A stretch of 47,089 nt of DNA, taken from Podaxis mareebaensis. Its lineage: Eukaryota; Basidiomycota; Agaricomycetes; Agaricales; Agaricaceae. Position numbers and translations under genes: made by a program. The notes beneath the pieces are model-generated. The model searched no databases. It was not told where the DNA came from and saw only the letters and a list, made by a program, of their open reading frames with translations. This document shows positions 1 through 10,499 of the stretch, piece after piece (position 1 is the first letter of the stretch; every line of letters starts with the position of its first letter). The stretch covers positions 1-47,089 of the forward strand of contig JAEUWP010000186.1 in NCBI GenBank assembly GCA_018524725.1, in the 5' to 3' direction.

Positions 1-243
1 TAAGAGACTGGAGTCTCTGACATCCACAGGCCTACTCTAAGTCCAACATATCACCTGACTACAGGGTCTATCTACTTTGGGACTATGAGAGAATCAATCA
101 ATCACATCTAACCTAACACTTCCAACCTTTGTACCCAGTGGGATAACTGATAAAAATACATTTTTTGAAGTGAGGCTACAGAGAAGTCCATTTATCTCAT
201 TGTATATGCACATAGGTAGTACATCCCTATTAAGACAGAAAAG

Positions 244-316
244 TGACCATACCAGGGATTGAACCTGGGACCACCTGTGATTGCAACAGGAGCTCTAACT
301 ACTGAACTATATGGCC
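244..316 (-). tRNA. tRNA-like sequence (pseudo-tRNA or SINE head)
   Basis: On the minus strand this folds as a 73-nt cloverleaf. It has a 7-bp acceptor stem (GGCCATA/TATGGTC, one G-T pair), a 4-bp D stem, a perfect 5-bp anticodon stem CCTGT/ACAGG and a perfect T arm CCAGG-TTCAATC-CCTGG. A TTTT run follows closely, as for a pol III terminator, and a TATA-like stretch lies upstream. The anticodon loop TGCAATC is abnormal: position 33 is G instead of the near-universal U, and position 37 is a pyrimidine. By position the anticodon would read CAA (Leu), but there is no long variable arm. It is therefore probably a degenerate tRNA or a tRNA-derived retroelement head, not a working decoder. It lies in transposon-rich DNA. 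Confidence 0.6.
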
Positions 317-469
317 TGGTACAAATGGGAATTGGTAGGTGTTATATATACCATATCAAGGATGGGACTTAATTTTCCTCTGCTGGCACACTATAGGATC
401 TGGTGCACTGTGCAGTTGGGGATAAGTTCAGAGGACCCTTTACCTGTCAGGTGACTTGACCTATCATCT

Positions 470-965
470 CCTAACAATCCCCACATTCTGAGGTGAGAAA
501 CATCCAGTTTCTGCTTGTAGAAGGCTTCAAATGGTGTAGTTTCCAGTAGAGGAGCTGTAGGGAGTCTATTCCAGACATAGATCATGGAAGCAAGGCATTC
601 ACCCCAGAAGGAAGCTGGCAAACCAGACTCAGAGAGCATAGCTGTAATTCTTTCACCCATAGTCCTATTAGCTCTTTCAGCTAGACCATTCTGCTGAGGC
701 CTGTTTCACATAGAATGCCTCCTCTCAATCCCACACTACTGTGTGAACCTCAGGAATGCTTTAGACATGTATTCTCTGCCTTTATCATCCTGTAGAGTGT
801 GAATTTTGACTCCTAGCTGGTTCTCAGCCCAAGCTTTGTAGGTTTTGAATGCTTCAAAGGCTTCTGACTTGGATTTGAGCAAGTAGGCTGCTCAGAAACA
901 CATAGAATCATCTATAAACATGACTCAGTACTTGTAGCCTTGATGGGTAGCTGCCAGGAGCAGTC
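470..965 (-). pseudogene. Ty1/Copia retrotransposon integrase fragment
   Basis: The minus-strand translation gives an integrase core: HSDLY near the start, LQDDKGREYMS in the middle, then NGLAERANRTMGERI and FWGECLASMIYVWNRLPT, with a DVSHLRMWG end. These are the D, D and E neighbourhoods and C-terminal landmarks of Copia integrases. At least four in-frame stops interrupt it (after GYKY, after MCF, in RFTQ*CGIE and in RHSM*NRP). The similarity ends abruptly near 470, where an unrelated sequence follows. No reverse transcriptase, protease or LTR is visible next to it, so this is a dead internal fragment. The surrounding DNA is strikingly poor in CpG. Confidence 0.85.
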
Positions 966-1349
966 TATAGAGGTCTGAGTGCACCACCTTCCTCTTCCAG
1001 TAACCACCATCATCATGGTTAAGCACTCATCACCATGGGCAATTGTCACAAGGGCAAAAGCCCATCTGTTATTCCTGAAACTCCTCAGGTGGCCAGAGAT
1101 TATGAATGGGACCACCAGCAACAAGAAGCAGACTGAAAAGGTCTCAAATGGCATAAGAACACGTCTATAGACAAAGTGAATTGCATAGGCATATGCACTC
1201 CCTCCAACCCTGATGGTTGAATCCCATTGACCCCCCTATAACAAGAATGGCAATGCATCTCTTGGGCAACTTCCAAGCCAAGTACCCTCTCCCCTTTATC
1301 TTCCTCTGGGCATACTACTGGGATACTCCAGAGCAGGTCCTCTTCTGAT

Positions 1350-2860
1350 ATGGAGCTTGATCTCTCTGTCTCCCCTCCCTCTGAGCAGACTCCTAAAGCT
1401 GCTCCCTCCAACCTTCCCTTGAACTCTGCCCCCATCAAGGTCAACAATGATGAGGATGAAACTACCTCAGGCATTCTCATGCAGTTGTCCCAAGCCATTA
1501 ATAATGCTGAGAATCCACCCTTCCTCCCCTGCTGACCCTCACCTATTCACCACTCTCTGTGACTTCATTTTCACTTTGGAGTCAAAGAATCTATTTGGTA
1601 ACTGCACCCCTCTCTCAGCCTGGTGTGTTCCCCCCCCCAGTAGATAGTATCACTGCTCTGCTAATTGAGGTATGCAAACTGCATGCCCAACACAAGTCAT
1701 TCCATGGAACAGCTGACTCAGCAATAGTAGACACCCAACCAGCACCTACTTCTCAACCCTCTATCCAGGCTCCAATGCATTCCCAGCCCCCTCTTGTGAC
1801 TTCTACTCCACATGACAGACCCAGACCTCTCTCACATGCCCCTCCACCTCCATGTGACAGGCCCAGACCTCCCTTGCATGATGTCAAGACTAGCCCCTCT
1901 GGCCCTAACCCCTCAACTCAGCATAAGCCATACTTTGCTACCTGGGGTCCCACCCAGTGGCAATTCTTCTTGAGTGCCAGTGCTAGTGACCTAGCTAGTG
2001 CCCATGTCTCTCTTCAATCACTTGTTATGCACTTCAACCAAGTACTTACCTGAGCCAAGTCAGTGCTCACTGTTGACTCTGGCTGCTTCCACTCTGGAGT
2101 CATTGCCTTCTCTACAGGCAGTGTCCCCTCCCAGGCAGACCTTGACTCTATCTCCACCTTGCTCCCCTCTGCACTTAAAAGTGCCTCCATCACTCCCCTC
2201 ATGTCCTGATCTTTCATCAAGATCATGGATGTTCCCTTCTTCTCAGCTGATGGGTTTACCCTCATGACTGATCAAGTCAAGACTGAGGCATCAGCCTCCT
2301 CCTTCTTCCCCACCTCTAACATGCACCATTTGCACATCATCCATAATTCTGCCAAGTCTGATACTGCAACTGCATGGATTGACTTGGTTGATTCCCAATG
2401 TGGCACCCTAGCCACTTCCCTCATCAACAGGTGTATCATAATAAATGATGCATCCTGTCTCATCAAAGGGGCTCATGCCCACACTGGCACACCTCAATGC
2501 CAGTGATACTGGCATTGGGGTCTTCCTTCCAATACTTGTCATACACACATATCTAAGTGTCCTCTCTGTGGAGGCCCTCATTCTGAGGCCTCTCACTACT
2601 CCATGGCCAGGTGTTGCAAAGGCAACCCCAAAGTGACTCCCCCCATTCCTCCCACTCTGGCAGGCAATCCCTGCCCCCATTCTCCTTGGTACCTCAATTG
2701 CTCAGGTGCCCACCCTCTAATGACTGCCAGTACCCTTACTGGCAACATTGCTTCAACCAGGATTGGATCCATGGCCAATACCAATGCAACATGGCCTCCA
2801 CTTCAGCCAAGAAAGCCTCTACTCCTTGGAGTGGGGGTCATAAGGGTTAGTCAAGACAAG
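1350..2860 (+). pseudogene. Retroelement ORF1/Gag-like protein with zinc knuckles, degenerate
   Basis: Several overlapping frames together resemble the ORF1/Gag-like protein of Agaricomycete retroelements, probably non-LTR of Tad type. A Pro-rich N-terminal stretch (1560-1960) is followed by a block with SFIKIMDVPFFSADG, then NSAKSDTATAWIDLVDSQ and the GAHAHTGTPQCQ lead-in. A cluster of knuckle-like Cys/His motifs comes next: HTHISKCPLCGGPHSEASH, then a later LNCSGAHPSNDCQYPYWQH motif near 2690-2760. Frameshifts and stops split it, including a stop near 2051 and one right after the TPQCQ block. The assignment to a non-LTR clade is inference; the knuckle array and a retroelement origin are well supported. 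Confidence 0.7.
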
Positions 2861-3299
2861 TGCAAGCAGCCAGGTCACTTTACTCAGTACAGACTCTTAA
2901 GTTTTCATTGCACTATGTTTAACTTTGAACTTTCTTCATTCATGTTGACCAGGGCACCTGTTTTCTTTTCTTTCTGTTTCTTTTCTTTTCTCTAATCTGA
3001 TGGGAATGGTAGTGCCATCTAGCAGTGCTGAGTTTGTAGGGCTGATTGAGGCCTTGAAAAGTGTCTTCTGACCACAGGAGAATGTTATAGCAGTGGAAGT
3101 GATGGTTATATTAATCCTGGAGTACTGAGTAAGGTATAGACATGATAGGAGGTTGTTCCAGAGGTCTGGGACATGCAAAACTCATGAAAACTCCACTTCT
3201 CTCACTTTTCTACCCTTTAAAAATGGTTGAAACACCACTGAGCCCCTGTTATAGTCTATCTTATTCTTCAGATGGATTATATAAATCAACATGTAATAA
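2861..3299. other. Non-coding, transposon-derived spacer
   Basis: CpG-poor sequence with a pyrimidine-rich tract (about 2960-2995, TTTTCTTTTC-like) between two opposed ORF1 fragments. No convincing gene, RNA or terminal repeat was seen. Confidence 0.4.
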
Positions 3300-3463
3300 C
3301 TATTTTAAGCCAATTTGCTGAGTCAGAGTATTTCTTCCTGATCCAATTACCATCAAATCAGTGGGCCCAGAAAGGACACTTGTGGGAGTCAGCAGCATGT
3401 TTGCCCTTGCAATTAGGGCAAGCAAATGATTCCCTGTGAGGACAGGGATGATCTGGCCTGGTC
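3300..3463 (-). pseudogene. Second retroelement ORF1 fragment (zinc knuckle), fused to truncated FunK1
   Basis: The minus strand encodes SFACPNCKGKHAADSHKC followed by PFWAH, a stop, then FDGNWIRKKYSDSANWL. The C-x2-C-x3-H-x5-C knuckle and the PFW-H-(stop)-FD-x-x-WI tail match the same ORF1 family as the fragment at 1350-2860, in the opposite orientation. It joins directly to the broken 3' end of the left FunK1 copy. The kinase reading frame runs straight into it, giving a chimeric ORF across 3358-3561. The join marks the outer end of the left arm of the inverted duplication. Confidence 0.7.
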
Positions 3464-4685
3464 ATCACAAAGGACCTTAACAAGCCCCTGTGGCCACTTA
3501 AACTCCTCAAGTGATCTCCCTGTGGGTTCTTTGAGAAATCAATAGTGCTGGCAGCAAACAAGGTTGACCACTTGGTCCACCCTCCAAGGTTTCTCAGTAT
3601 AATCTTGACTGATCATACAGTGATAGGCCCCCTCAATGTCACCACCACCCTGAAATTCTGGAACATGTGGTACACTCTTATCCCTCAGCTTCCTAATGAC
3701 ATCCTGTTCCTTCAGTGCACCAGGGAAATCCTCCTGCCAACCATCCTTTAGTACGAAAGTCCTCTTGTGAGCAGGTGACCAAACCTTGAAAACATGTCTA
3801 CCACGGCCAATGAGAGCCTCTGTATCGGCTGGCATCCCTTTCACATAGACCTTAGAATGGTCAGGGACCTCAAGCTTTAACTCCGGACTGGTCCTTGTTC
3901 CACTCCTTGGGAAATTGACGCACTCTTCTCTTGGCAGATGTAACCTTCATTCAGGAGAAATGTCATGCACTGTGGTGTCAATGCCGTGTTCTTTCATTGT
4001 CATGGGGCCAAACATGGACAAGAAAAGTACAAGAGGCCAGGGATCTTCACGGTAGTTGAATGGGCATGAGACGAGGATGCCAGACCAATCCACATGGAAG
4101 AAGCGAGCAATCTGCCCATCCATGAAAGTGGAAAACGCATGTGTCCTGAAATGGCACCCGAGCATCTCACTCAAGATGGCTGCAATCTGTCCCCTTGTTT
4201 TCCTGTGCTCAGCAAGATCACTCTCGAAGTGGAGTTGCCTAATCACTTCCTGTGGAGGGTTGGCAATAGGTGGGTTGGGCGCAGGGGGTCTTTGAAAGGA
4301 TCATGGTTACCCTTCTTGAGTTCGAATGGAAACAATAAGTCGTAAAACGATAGCCGGGAGTGGTCGTCTGGGGAGAATGTGACATCGTAAGTGGCTATGT
4401 CAGGCCTCCAGTTCTTGTCGGGAGAGGAGTGGGGGTCTGGGTCTGTGCTCGTATTCTCGAAGCAGAGACTTGAAATCTTGAGCTCATTTAAGGCAGAGAT
4501 CTAAACTAGATTGGCGGCGGCGGGCTGTGATCAAGAGTACGGTGACTTACCAGGGGCTCGTACATGGATTCCTCATCCATGTCAGATGGAGTATCACGGG
4601 ACATATCCCCCCCCTCGGGGATCATCGGGAGCGGGTTGTCTGGGGTAACACTGAGAAAATCGCTCATAAACTCGTTGAGCAGCAT
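3463..4685 (-). pseudogene. FunK1-type kinase, truncated copy with nonsense codon
   Basis: Left-arm copy of the intact kinase at 15545-17663. Exon 1 begins at ATG 4685 (MLLNEFMSDFLSV) and the first two introns are conserved. The third exon contains IRQLHFESDLAEH and ARFFHVDWSGILVS. The codon after HDISPE is TGA (3947-3949), where the intact copy has CGA (Arg). The frame then continues as KGMPADTEALIGRGR and WSPAHKRTFVLKDGW before the gene is cut off near 3463. The catalytic HCDIS loop and everything after it are missing. With both a premature stop and the loss of the catalytic half, it cannot make an active kinase. The TGA is the transition expected from deamination of a methylated CpG. Confidence 0.9.
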
Positions 4686-7168
4686 TGGGCCAACCTAATG
4701 GTTTTGTGTTTCCACCTGGTATGTGTCATGAGCCCGCGCCGCATTGGCTACGAGATGATTTCGGGGGATCGCGTTTCGATTGCGCTTGTGGTGCCAACTC
4801 ACCTGCATGTTGAGATGTCCTCAACATACTACTTCGATCCTGGGTTTTTTTATGTTTCGGTATACACTGGTAGGGGGTCCAAGACATCGAACGAGAATGA
4901 CGTCATTGATCCTAGTCGATTCTTGGTTTGAAAGCTGCAGGAAGGTGTAAATAGAGTAAATAATCGAGGAACTAGGTCATAATCTACTGTGATTTATCAA
5001 CACCCCCTTTCGCTGCAGCTTCCTCCAATCTTCGCTTCTCCCGTCTCTCACGACCTCTGGTAATCATGGGCTTAGGCTCAAGATCGGCAAAGAGGTACTT
5101 GCAAACTTTCTCAATGATCCAACAACCAACCATATCGAGGACCATAGTTACAGTTAGCCGAATTTTGAACTGCAAGTAGACGGTTAGAACTATGCAGAGA
5201 TTGAACATACATCGAAACCCACCGAATCGGCCATCTCGACGATCTGGAGCCAGCGGTTCAGCTCGGGCATGAAATCCGTGGCTCCAGAAAATGCAACAGT
5301 ACTTGCGCCAACCAGACCCCACCATAATGCGGAATTCTCGCGAATACCTTCACGGAACGGTCGGCCCTACAAGGAATGTTATAAGTAACGTATAGTCTCG
5401 AGGGGAGGAAACATCAATACAAACCTGGAAGTTGATGGCAAACGTCGACACTTGCTGGGAGAGGCCGAGAAGGTAAATCGCAGTATTTAACAAGTTAGGC
5501 TCGAATTTGGCTTCCAAGTCAATCGGACCTCGCCTATTCCACAAATTAGCAGAGATACACTTTCAAGAGTGAATCATCAACTTACTCTTCATACAAGCGT
5601 GTGAGATTGGTGATGTATACCAATGACAAGATGTGTAACGCAAATTGCAGGAGGACAGAAAGAAGGACGTAGAAGTTAAAAATGTTACCCAAGGGACGTT
5701 CTCGGGAGAGCTTTTCGACCGGCTGTGGTAGAACGTTAAGGCAACTGAAAGATATCACTTAATGAACATTTACAAACCTTTGCACGAGAGATGCATAGAA
5801 AACAGACGGACATCAACATGCCGTTGACTGTGACTTGGTAATCACCAAACTTGATACCATCCAAATATTGAACACTGAGACTGTAGGCTGTGATCAAGCA
5901 GTTCAAGGCCAAAATCTTGTACATCTGGATCGTGGCAACGAGTGTACAACGTCCCTGACGAATGATATGCGTGACTGAAAAGTCACGGTCAGCATTCCCT
6001 TTAAAATCCTGAAAGGAATGAGCTTACTGGCTGAAACGTGCGACAGCTTTGAGGTGAATGGCGCAGCACAAGAGGCATCTCCAAGTTTGATCTTTGGGAC
6101 ATCATCTTCTCCCTCCATTTCCGCCAGCTTATCAGTTATTGATGCCAGATCAAACTATGGGAAGCGAAGGTCAATGAGAGTGTAGGTGGTCGCAAAAGAA
6201 AACGTCTTACCTTCTCTAAAGGATTGCGTTGGCGAGCAGCCTGCTGATCCACAGCAGCTTGTTGTTGAGCTTTGACAGCATCAGGCACAAGATGAGCAAT
6301 GGCAGGAGGAACGGGAGGAGGTGGTTGATTGAATCGTGCTGAAATTTTGAGCTGACTCTCATACACCTTCTTGATGCGCTCGAGCTTCTGGCGTTCGGCA
6401 ATCTTCTGCAAGTCCTCCGGTGTTCCATCCAACAAAGCCACGCCAATATGGGCCTGTTTAAGAGCGCCGACGTCATTGGTACCATCACCGGCCATGAGTG
6501 TGATGTACCCGAGTGACTTGAGGGTGGTAAGAATGTGTTCCTTCTGCGAAGGCGAAACGCGCGCATAGACCCAAGTATTCTGGACGAGATCATTCCAACT
6601 CGGTTTGTTCTCGAATTGCTTCATAGCAGCACCAGTAACACAAATGTCGTATTCATCAAATAGGGAAACATCCAAAGGCTCTTGGGGATCCACAGGGATA
6701 ATCTTGCTCTCGTCGACGGTGCGCCATACTAGGTCTAAGATGAAAATGTCACTCGTCAGTGCTAGTTCCAAAGAAGCCGGAGCTTATGTGGTATACCCAC
6801 CTCCTTCATGTTTCGGATTCTCTTTCAAATCGAGAATCAGGACGTCCCGATCCACGACCTCAACATCACGCGCGACATGGACAGCAGTAAGGGGGTTGTC
6901 GCCTGTAATCATAACGCACTATATTTGTTCAGTTGATGGTGAAATTAACAACATGCAAGGACATACTCGATGGGAGGAGTCTGCAAGCATCTTGAGAGCA
7001 TCCACAGCATCAGCCTTGAGCGGGCAATGGAAGACGAGGAATCCAGCAAACTGCAAGTGGCTCTCGACTTCACCACGGTGCAATTTATTGATCTGAGAGA
7101 GGACCCAGTCAATCTGAATCAGTGAGCAAGGACCAGATTAAACATACCCTATCCGTGTTCATAGGCTC
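3463..7168. repeat. Left arm of inverted segmental duplication
   Basis: About 3.7 kb that matches 13071-16767 in reverse orientation through exons, introns and intergenic DNA alike. It covers the last part of the P5A-ATPase gene and the first three exons of FunK1. Outer end: the FunK1 sequence stops at GTGATG near 3463. Inner end: similarity stops at CCTATGAACACGG near 7168, inside a P5A-ATPase exon. The arms differ by scattered substitutions and short indels, so the event is not recent, but introns still align base by base. Confidence 0.93.
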
Positions 7169-9531
7169 CATTTCCTTCATCGCCAAAGCCAAAACGCGGC
7201 TTCCTTTCCTCGTAAACCATTTGTATGTGTCATCGTAGTGTTCGGGTACGACATCCAAGAACTGTTTGATTGTCTCAGGCGCGCCTTTAACTGCAATCAA
7301 GGTTTTCCCGTTAGGCAAGGTCGAAACAGTTGACATGCGTTTGAGAGCTGAAGAAAACTGAAAGCGACGGCGAATATGGACCTGAAGTTTCGTTCCCGCA
7401 GGATGTGTCGGGGCGACGATGTCACCTAAGAGCGGTTAGGCTCCACGATAAAACCAGTCTTATGAAATTGGAACACACCCTTCTTAAGAGACCATTCGAG
7501 TGAGTCTAATGTTGTTTTCTCCATTGGGTCCCCAACAGTCGTTCCATCATCTAACTTCACCAAGGCATGTGCAGCAGCGAGGCACAAAGTCGTCTCCCTC
7601 GAAACCTCTTTCACGCTGACAAGCTTCCTTTGGTCAGCATCGCTGTTACAATCAAGGATAAGCCCCAACTCCAGTAATCACCTCAAAGGTACGCACTTAA
7701 TGCCAACAACACCTTCTAGGACAAGATTTTCGGCCGTGATAGTACCGGTCTTATCAAAGCAGCAAACATCAACACGACCTGCAAAAGGAATGCGGAAGGG
7801 CTCTGTGCAGAATATAGCTAGTTACGAAGGAAAACTCAGCAACTGACCCGCGACCAGGAAAAATCAGAGAGACTGACCAAACTTGGAGAGTGCAACTAAG
7901 GAGGCATTTACAGCCAGGGAGAGTTCCATAGGAAGCTCTGGAGGAACGACACTAGTAACAATGAGGATACAATCCAACAAGAGTTTTGATTTCTTCAAGT
8001 CACGTTCAATACCTAGTGAGGGTTAAACGGCATGTCAAATTAAAGGACGTGATGGCTTACCCTTTGTCCACACATACCAGCTTGCGGCGAGTGCAAAGAT
8101 GAGAAGGAACCCAATGAACAGGAACGACTCGAGGTTGTTGGCGGAAACACGTTCGGTGGAGAATATCATCGTTCTGACAAGTTGACCTTGGGAAGTTCCA
8201 AAACCAGTACGAAGAACGACACCAAGGGATCCACCATCAGGAGTTTTGATGGGCGAAGGTATCTCAGTTGAGGGCATTGCCTGAAGGATCTTGGTTCCGC
8301 TGAATAAGACTGCGTTCTTGTGGGTATTGTCAGCATCAAGAGGCTCATTGCTTTCACGAAGTTGGATAGACTCCTTCAAGAGAGGGGTGGACTCTCCGGA
8401 AAGCATAGCCTCATTGACGATGACGGTGCCATTGACGAGAAGTACATCAGCAGGAACAGTCGTCTCATTCTGGGAACGTGCTGGAATGTACCGTGAGTAT
8501 TCAAGCCCCCCCTACGACCGATCACACACTCACCAATTGAAACAACATCTCCGGGCAGCAACTTGTCTGTTTGGATCTCAACCCATTTCGAGTCTCGATA
8601 ACAGCGAATAGGATATGGGACGACAGACATAGTCCTAAATTCGGTGAGGGTTCGGACGCGCTGGCAAACGTTTGAGTGAATGAAACATTGGAACAAGGAA
8701 GAGCGACACACCTGCCAAACAACAGTGCACTCGAACACAACCAGCATGAACAGAGTGAACAGACTGTAGTACCAATATTCATCCAACAACCAAAGCGCAA
8801 CGCAGAAAACTTGGAAGACGAAGAATGGAGCGGTCGCCTGTTCCGCAAACAGCTCGGAGAATGAGGGAATGGGGATGTTAAACTCGTTTTCACCGTAGAG
8901 ATTGTACAATGCGGCCAGCCGGGTTGTTGGAAGACCAGTGGGTTTGAGGAAAGTCTCCAGGGGAGGATGGCTGGAGGAAGGATAGGGGAGGCGGCCAAAT
9001 GTCAGGGGGTTTGTGGAGCTGATGGTATAGGTATCCCGCTGGTAGTTGAAGGTATATGAATTGGGATCGCTGGCATCCTTGCGCTCCAAGGGCACGATAT
9101 CACCCTGGCCGCGATGAGGCTTGGGTACGATGCGAATGCAATTGGCTTCTTCGAGACTGCGAGCCTGAGGGACAATGAGCGGCTGAATTTAAGAGCAGGC
9201 AATTATGGCAACAGACCTTTCTCGTTGTAATCCATGCCCGTGCACCAGCATTCCAACGCGTACTCAGGAAACTAAGTGCATGAGACACGCCGAGAGTTGT
9301 ACAGGCCAGAAACGTCCACTCTTCGCTGCCTAGCCAGTCATCATACTTGATGAAATATGCATAGGCGAGAACAGGATAGAGGGAGAGGAACGGAAGAGTG
9401 TACAGGTGGGTGTACCATGGAAGCGCTACGTGCAGACTGGCACGCTCAATTTCTGGCGAAACGACGGAAACGGAAGCCCTAGGAGTGTCGTATGAGCAGA
9501 AGGACAGAATGAACGAGCATGATACTCACAT
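4984..9531 (-). CDS. SPF1: P5A-type P-type ATPase, ER transmembrane helix dislocase (Spf1/ATP13A1 family)
   Basis: P5A ATPases sit in the ER membrane and extract mis-inserted transmembrane helices. Reading the minus strand through about 14 short GT-AG introns gives a full-length family member. The N terminus has [15 protein letters not shown] and GSEEWTF. The P5A signature [16 protein letters not shown] leads to [23 protein letters not shown] (phospho-Asp near 7750). [10 protein letters not shown] is in the N domain, and [12 protein letters not shown] is the hinge. C-terminal helices include [20 protein letters not shown] and [12 protein letters not shown], and the protein ends KGGVDKSQ. No frameshift was found in exons. 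The start codon is itself split: A9531-T9530, a 51-nt intron, then G9478, giving [10 protein letters not shown]. Without splicing that ATG is followed by a stop. Its 3' part is duplicated, inverted, at 13071-15244. The next gene upstream is RPL38, divergent. Confidence 0.95.
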
Positions 9532-9845
9532 TAAGAATTAAAGGCTGCCGGTGCAGCAACAATAGAGTACTATTTCTCTAATGGCCAACGGAATACAAAA
9601 TTGCCAACTGAGCTGGTCTGCGTCAGTCTCCTGAAAAGTTCCCTGGCAAGCTGACACGACGTGGGTCCCAGTCATACACGTGATTCCACCATCACTGCAT
9701 GACCCTTCCCACAGTCCCAGATCCAGATCTCACCACTTGCGGTCGGAGATCACCGAGTGATATACACGACCACAAAATAAGGTTCAGCCACACTTAGGCA
9801 GCGACGACCACCAAATATCCCGTATCACCCTCAAGACTATCGACG
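9532..9845. promoter_or_regulatory. Shared divergent promoter region, P5A-ATPase / RPL38
   Basis: About 314 bp separates the two start codons. It must hold both promoters and both 5' UTRs. A CACGTG palindrome lies near 9678 (ACACGTGATT). No clear TATA box for RPL38 was identified. Confidence 0.45.
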
Positions 9846-10276
9846 ATGGTAATGCTGTTCGCGTTCCTTGTGAACATCAACCGGCGCTGACGACGATGCT
9901 GCACCTTCCTAGCCCAAGGAAATCCGCGACATCAAGGAATTTATCAAAATCACACAGCGCAAGGATGCCTCCCGTGCGTTTGACTAACCAGCCACATTGT
10001 GACACTGGTCTGACCCGGACTCGAAAAATCCAGAGGCGCGCATTAAGAAGATTCCTTCCAAAGTCGCCAATGGCAAGACACGGACAAAGTTCAAGGTCCG
10101 CTGCTCGCGGTACCTTTACACCCTCTCAGTAGACGACCCAGAGAAAGCCGAGAAGCTGAAGCAGAGTCTACCACCTGGTGAGTACCATGTTTTTCGTCCA
10201 AATCTTAGGCTCTTACCTTGTCCATGTAACTTCAGGCCTCACAGTCGTCGAAGTTGACAAGCCCAAGAAGAAATAA
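9846..10276 (+). CDS. RPL38: 60S ribosomal protein L38 (eL38)
   Basis: Four exons: 9846-9848 (ATG only), 9913-9973, 10034-10177 and 10236-10276. They join as [28 protein letters not shown], then [31 protein letters not shown] and [12 protein letters not shown], stop. This is 82 residues against about 70-78 in other eukaryotes, with a short insertion before the TKFKV block. eL38 is a small basic protein of the large ribosomal subunit. Exon 1 is just the start codon: ATG is followed at once by GTAATG, and the CCTAG acceptor precedes CCC AAG GAA. All introns are GT-AG, 58-64 nt, and phase fits at each junction. It diverges from the P5A-ATPase and converges on the site-2 protease. Confidence 0.95.
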
Positions 10277-10499
10277 ATGGCTTGTGACGCTTTCCCTCCG
10301 ATTACTTTGTTCCTTCGTCGCGCTGCATTCCTAGGGGTGGAGACGTTTATGCATAGCCGGATATGCTCATGGCACAAAATATGTATGCGTACTTCTCGTG
10401 CAACACAATTATGACCGACCCACTGCACTCTTACCCCACGAGTCTAATTCTATTGAGTTCGTGTGGTACTATCAACCGCTTCTTCGATCACGAAAACGT

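Noticed and set aside
4527..4931. 134-codon plus-strand ORF, partly mirrored on the minus strand at 15278-15703
   Set aside because: It is antisense to FunK1 exon 1 and its upstream DNA. Conservation between the arms is explained by the segmental duplication, and the frame is not preserved over its whole length.
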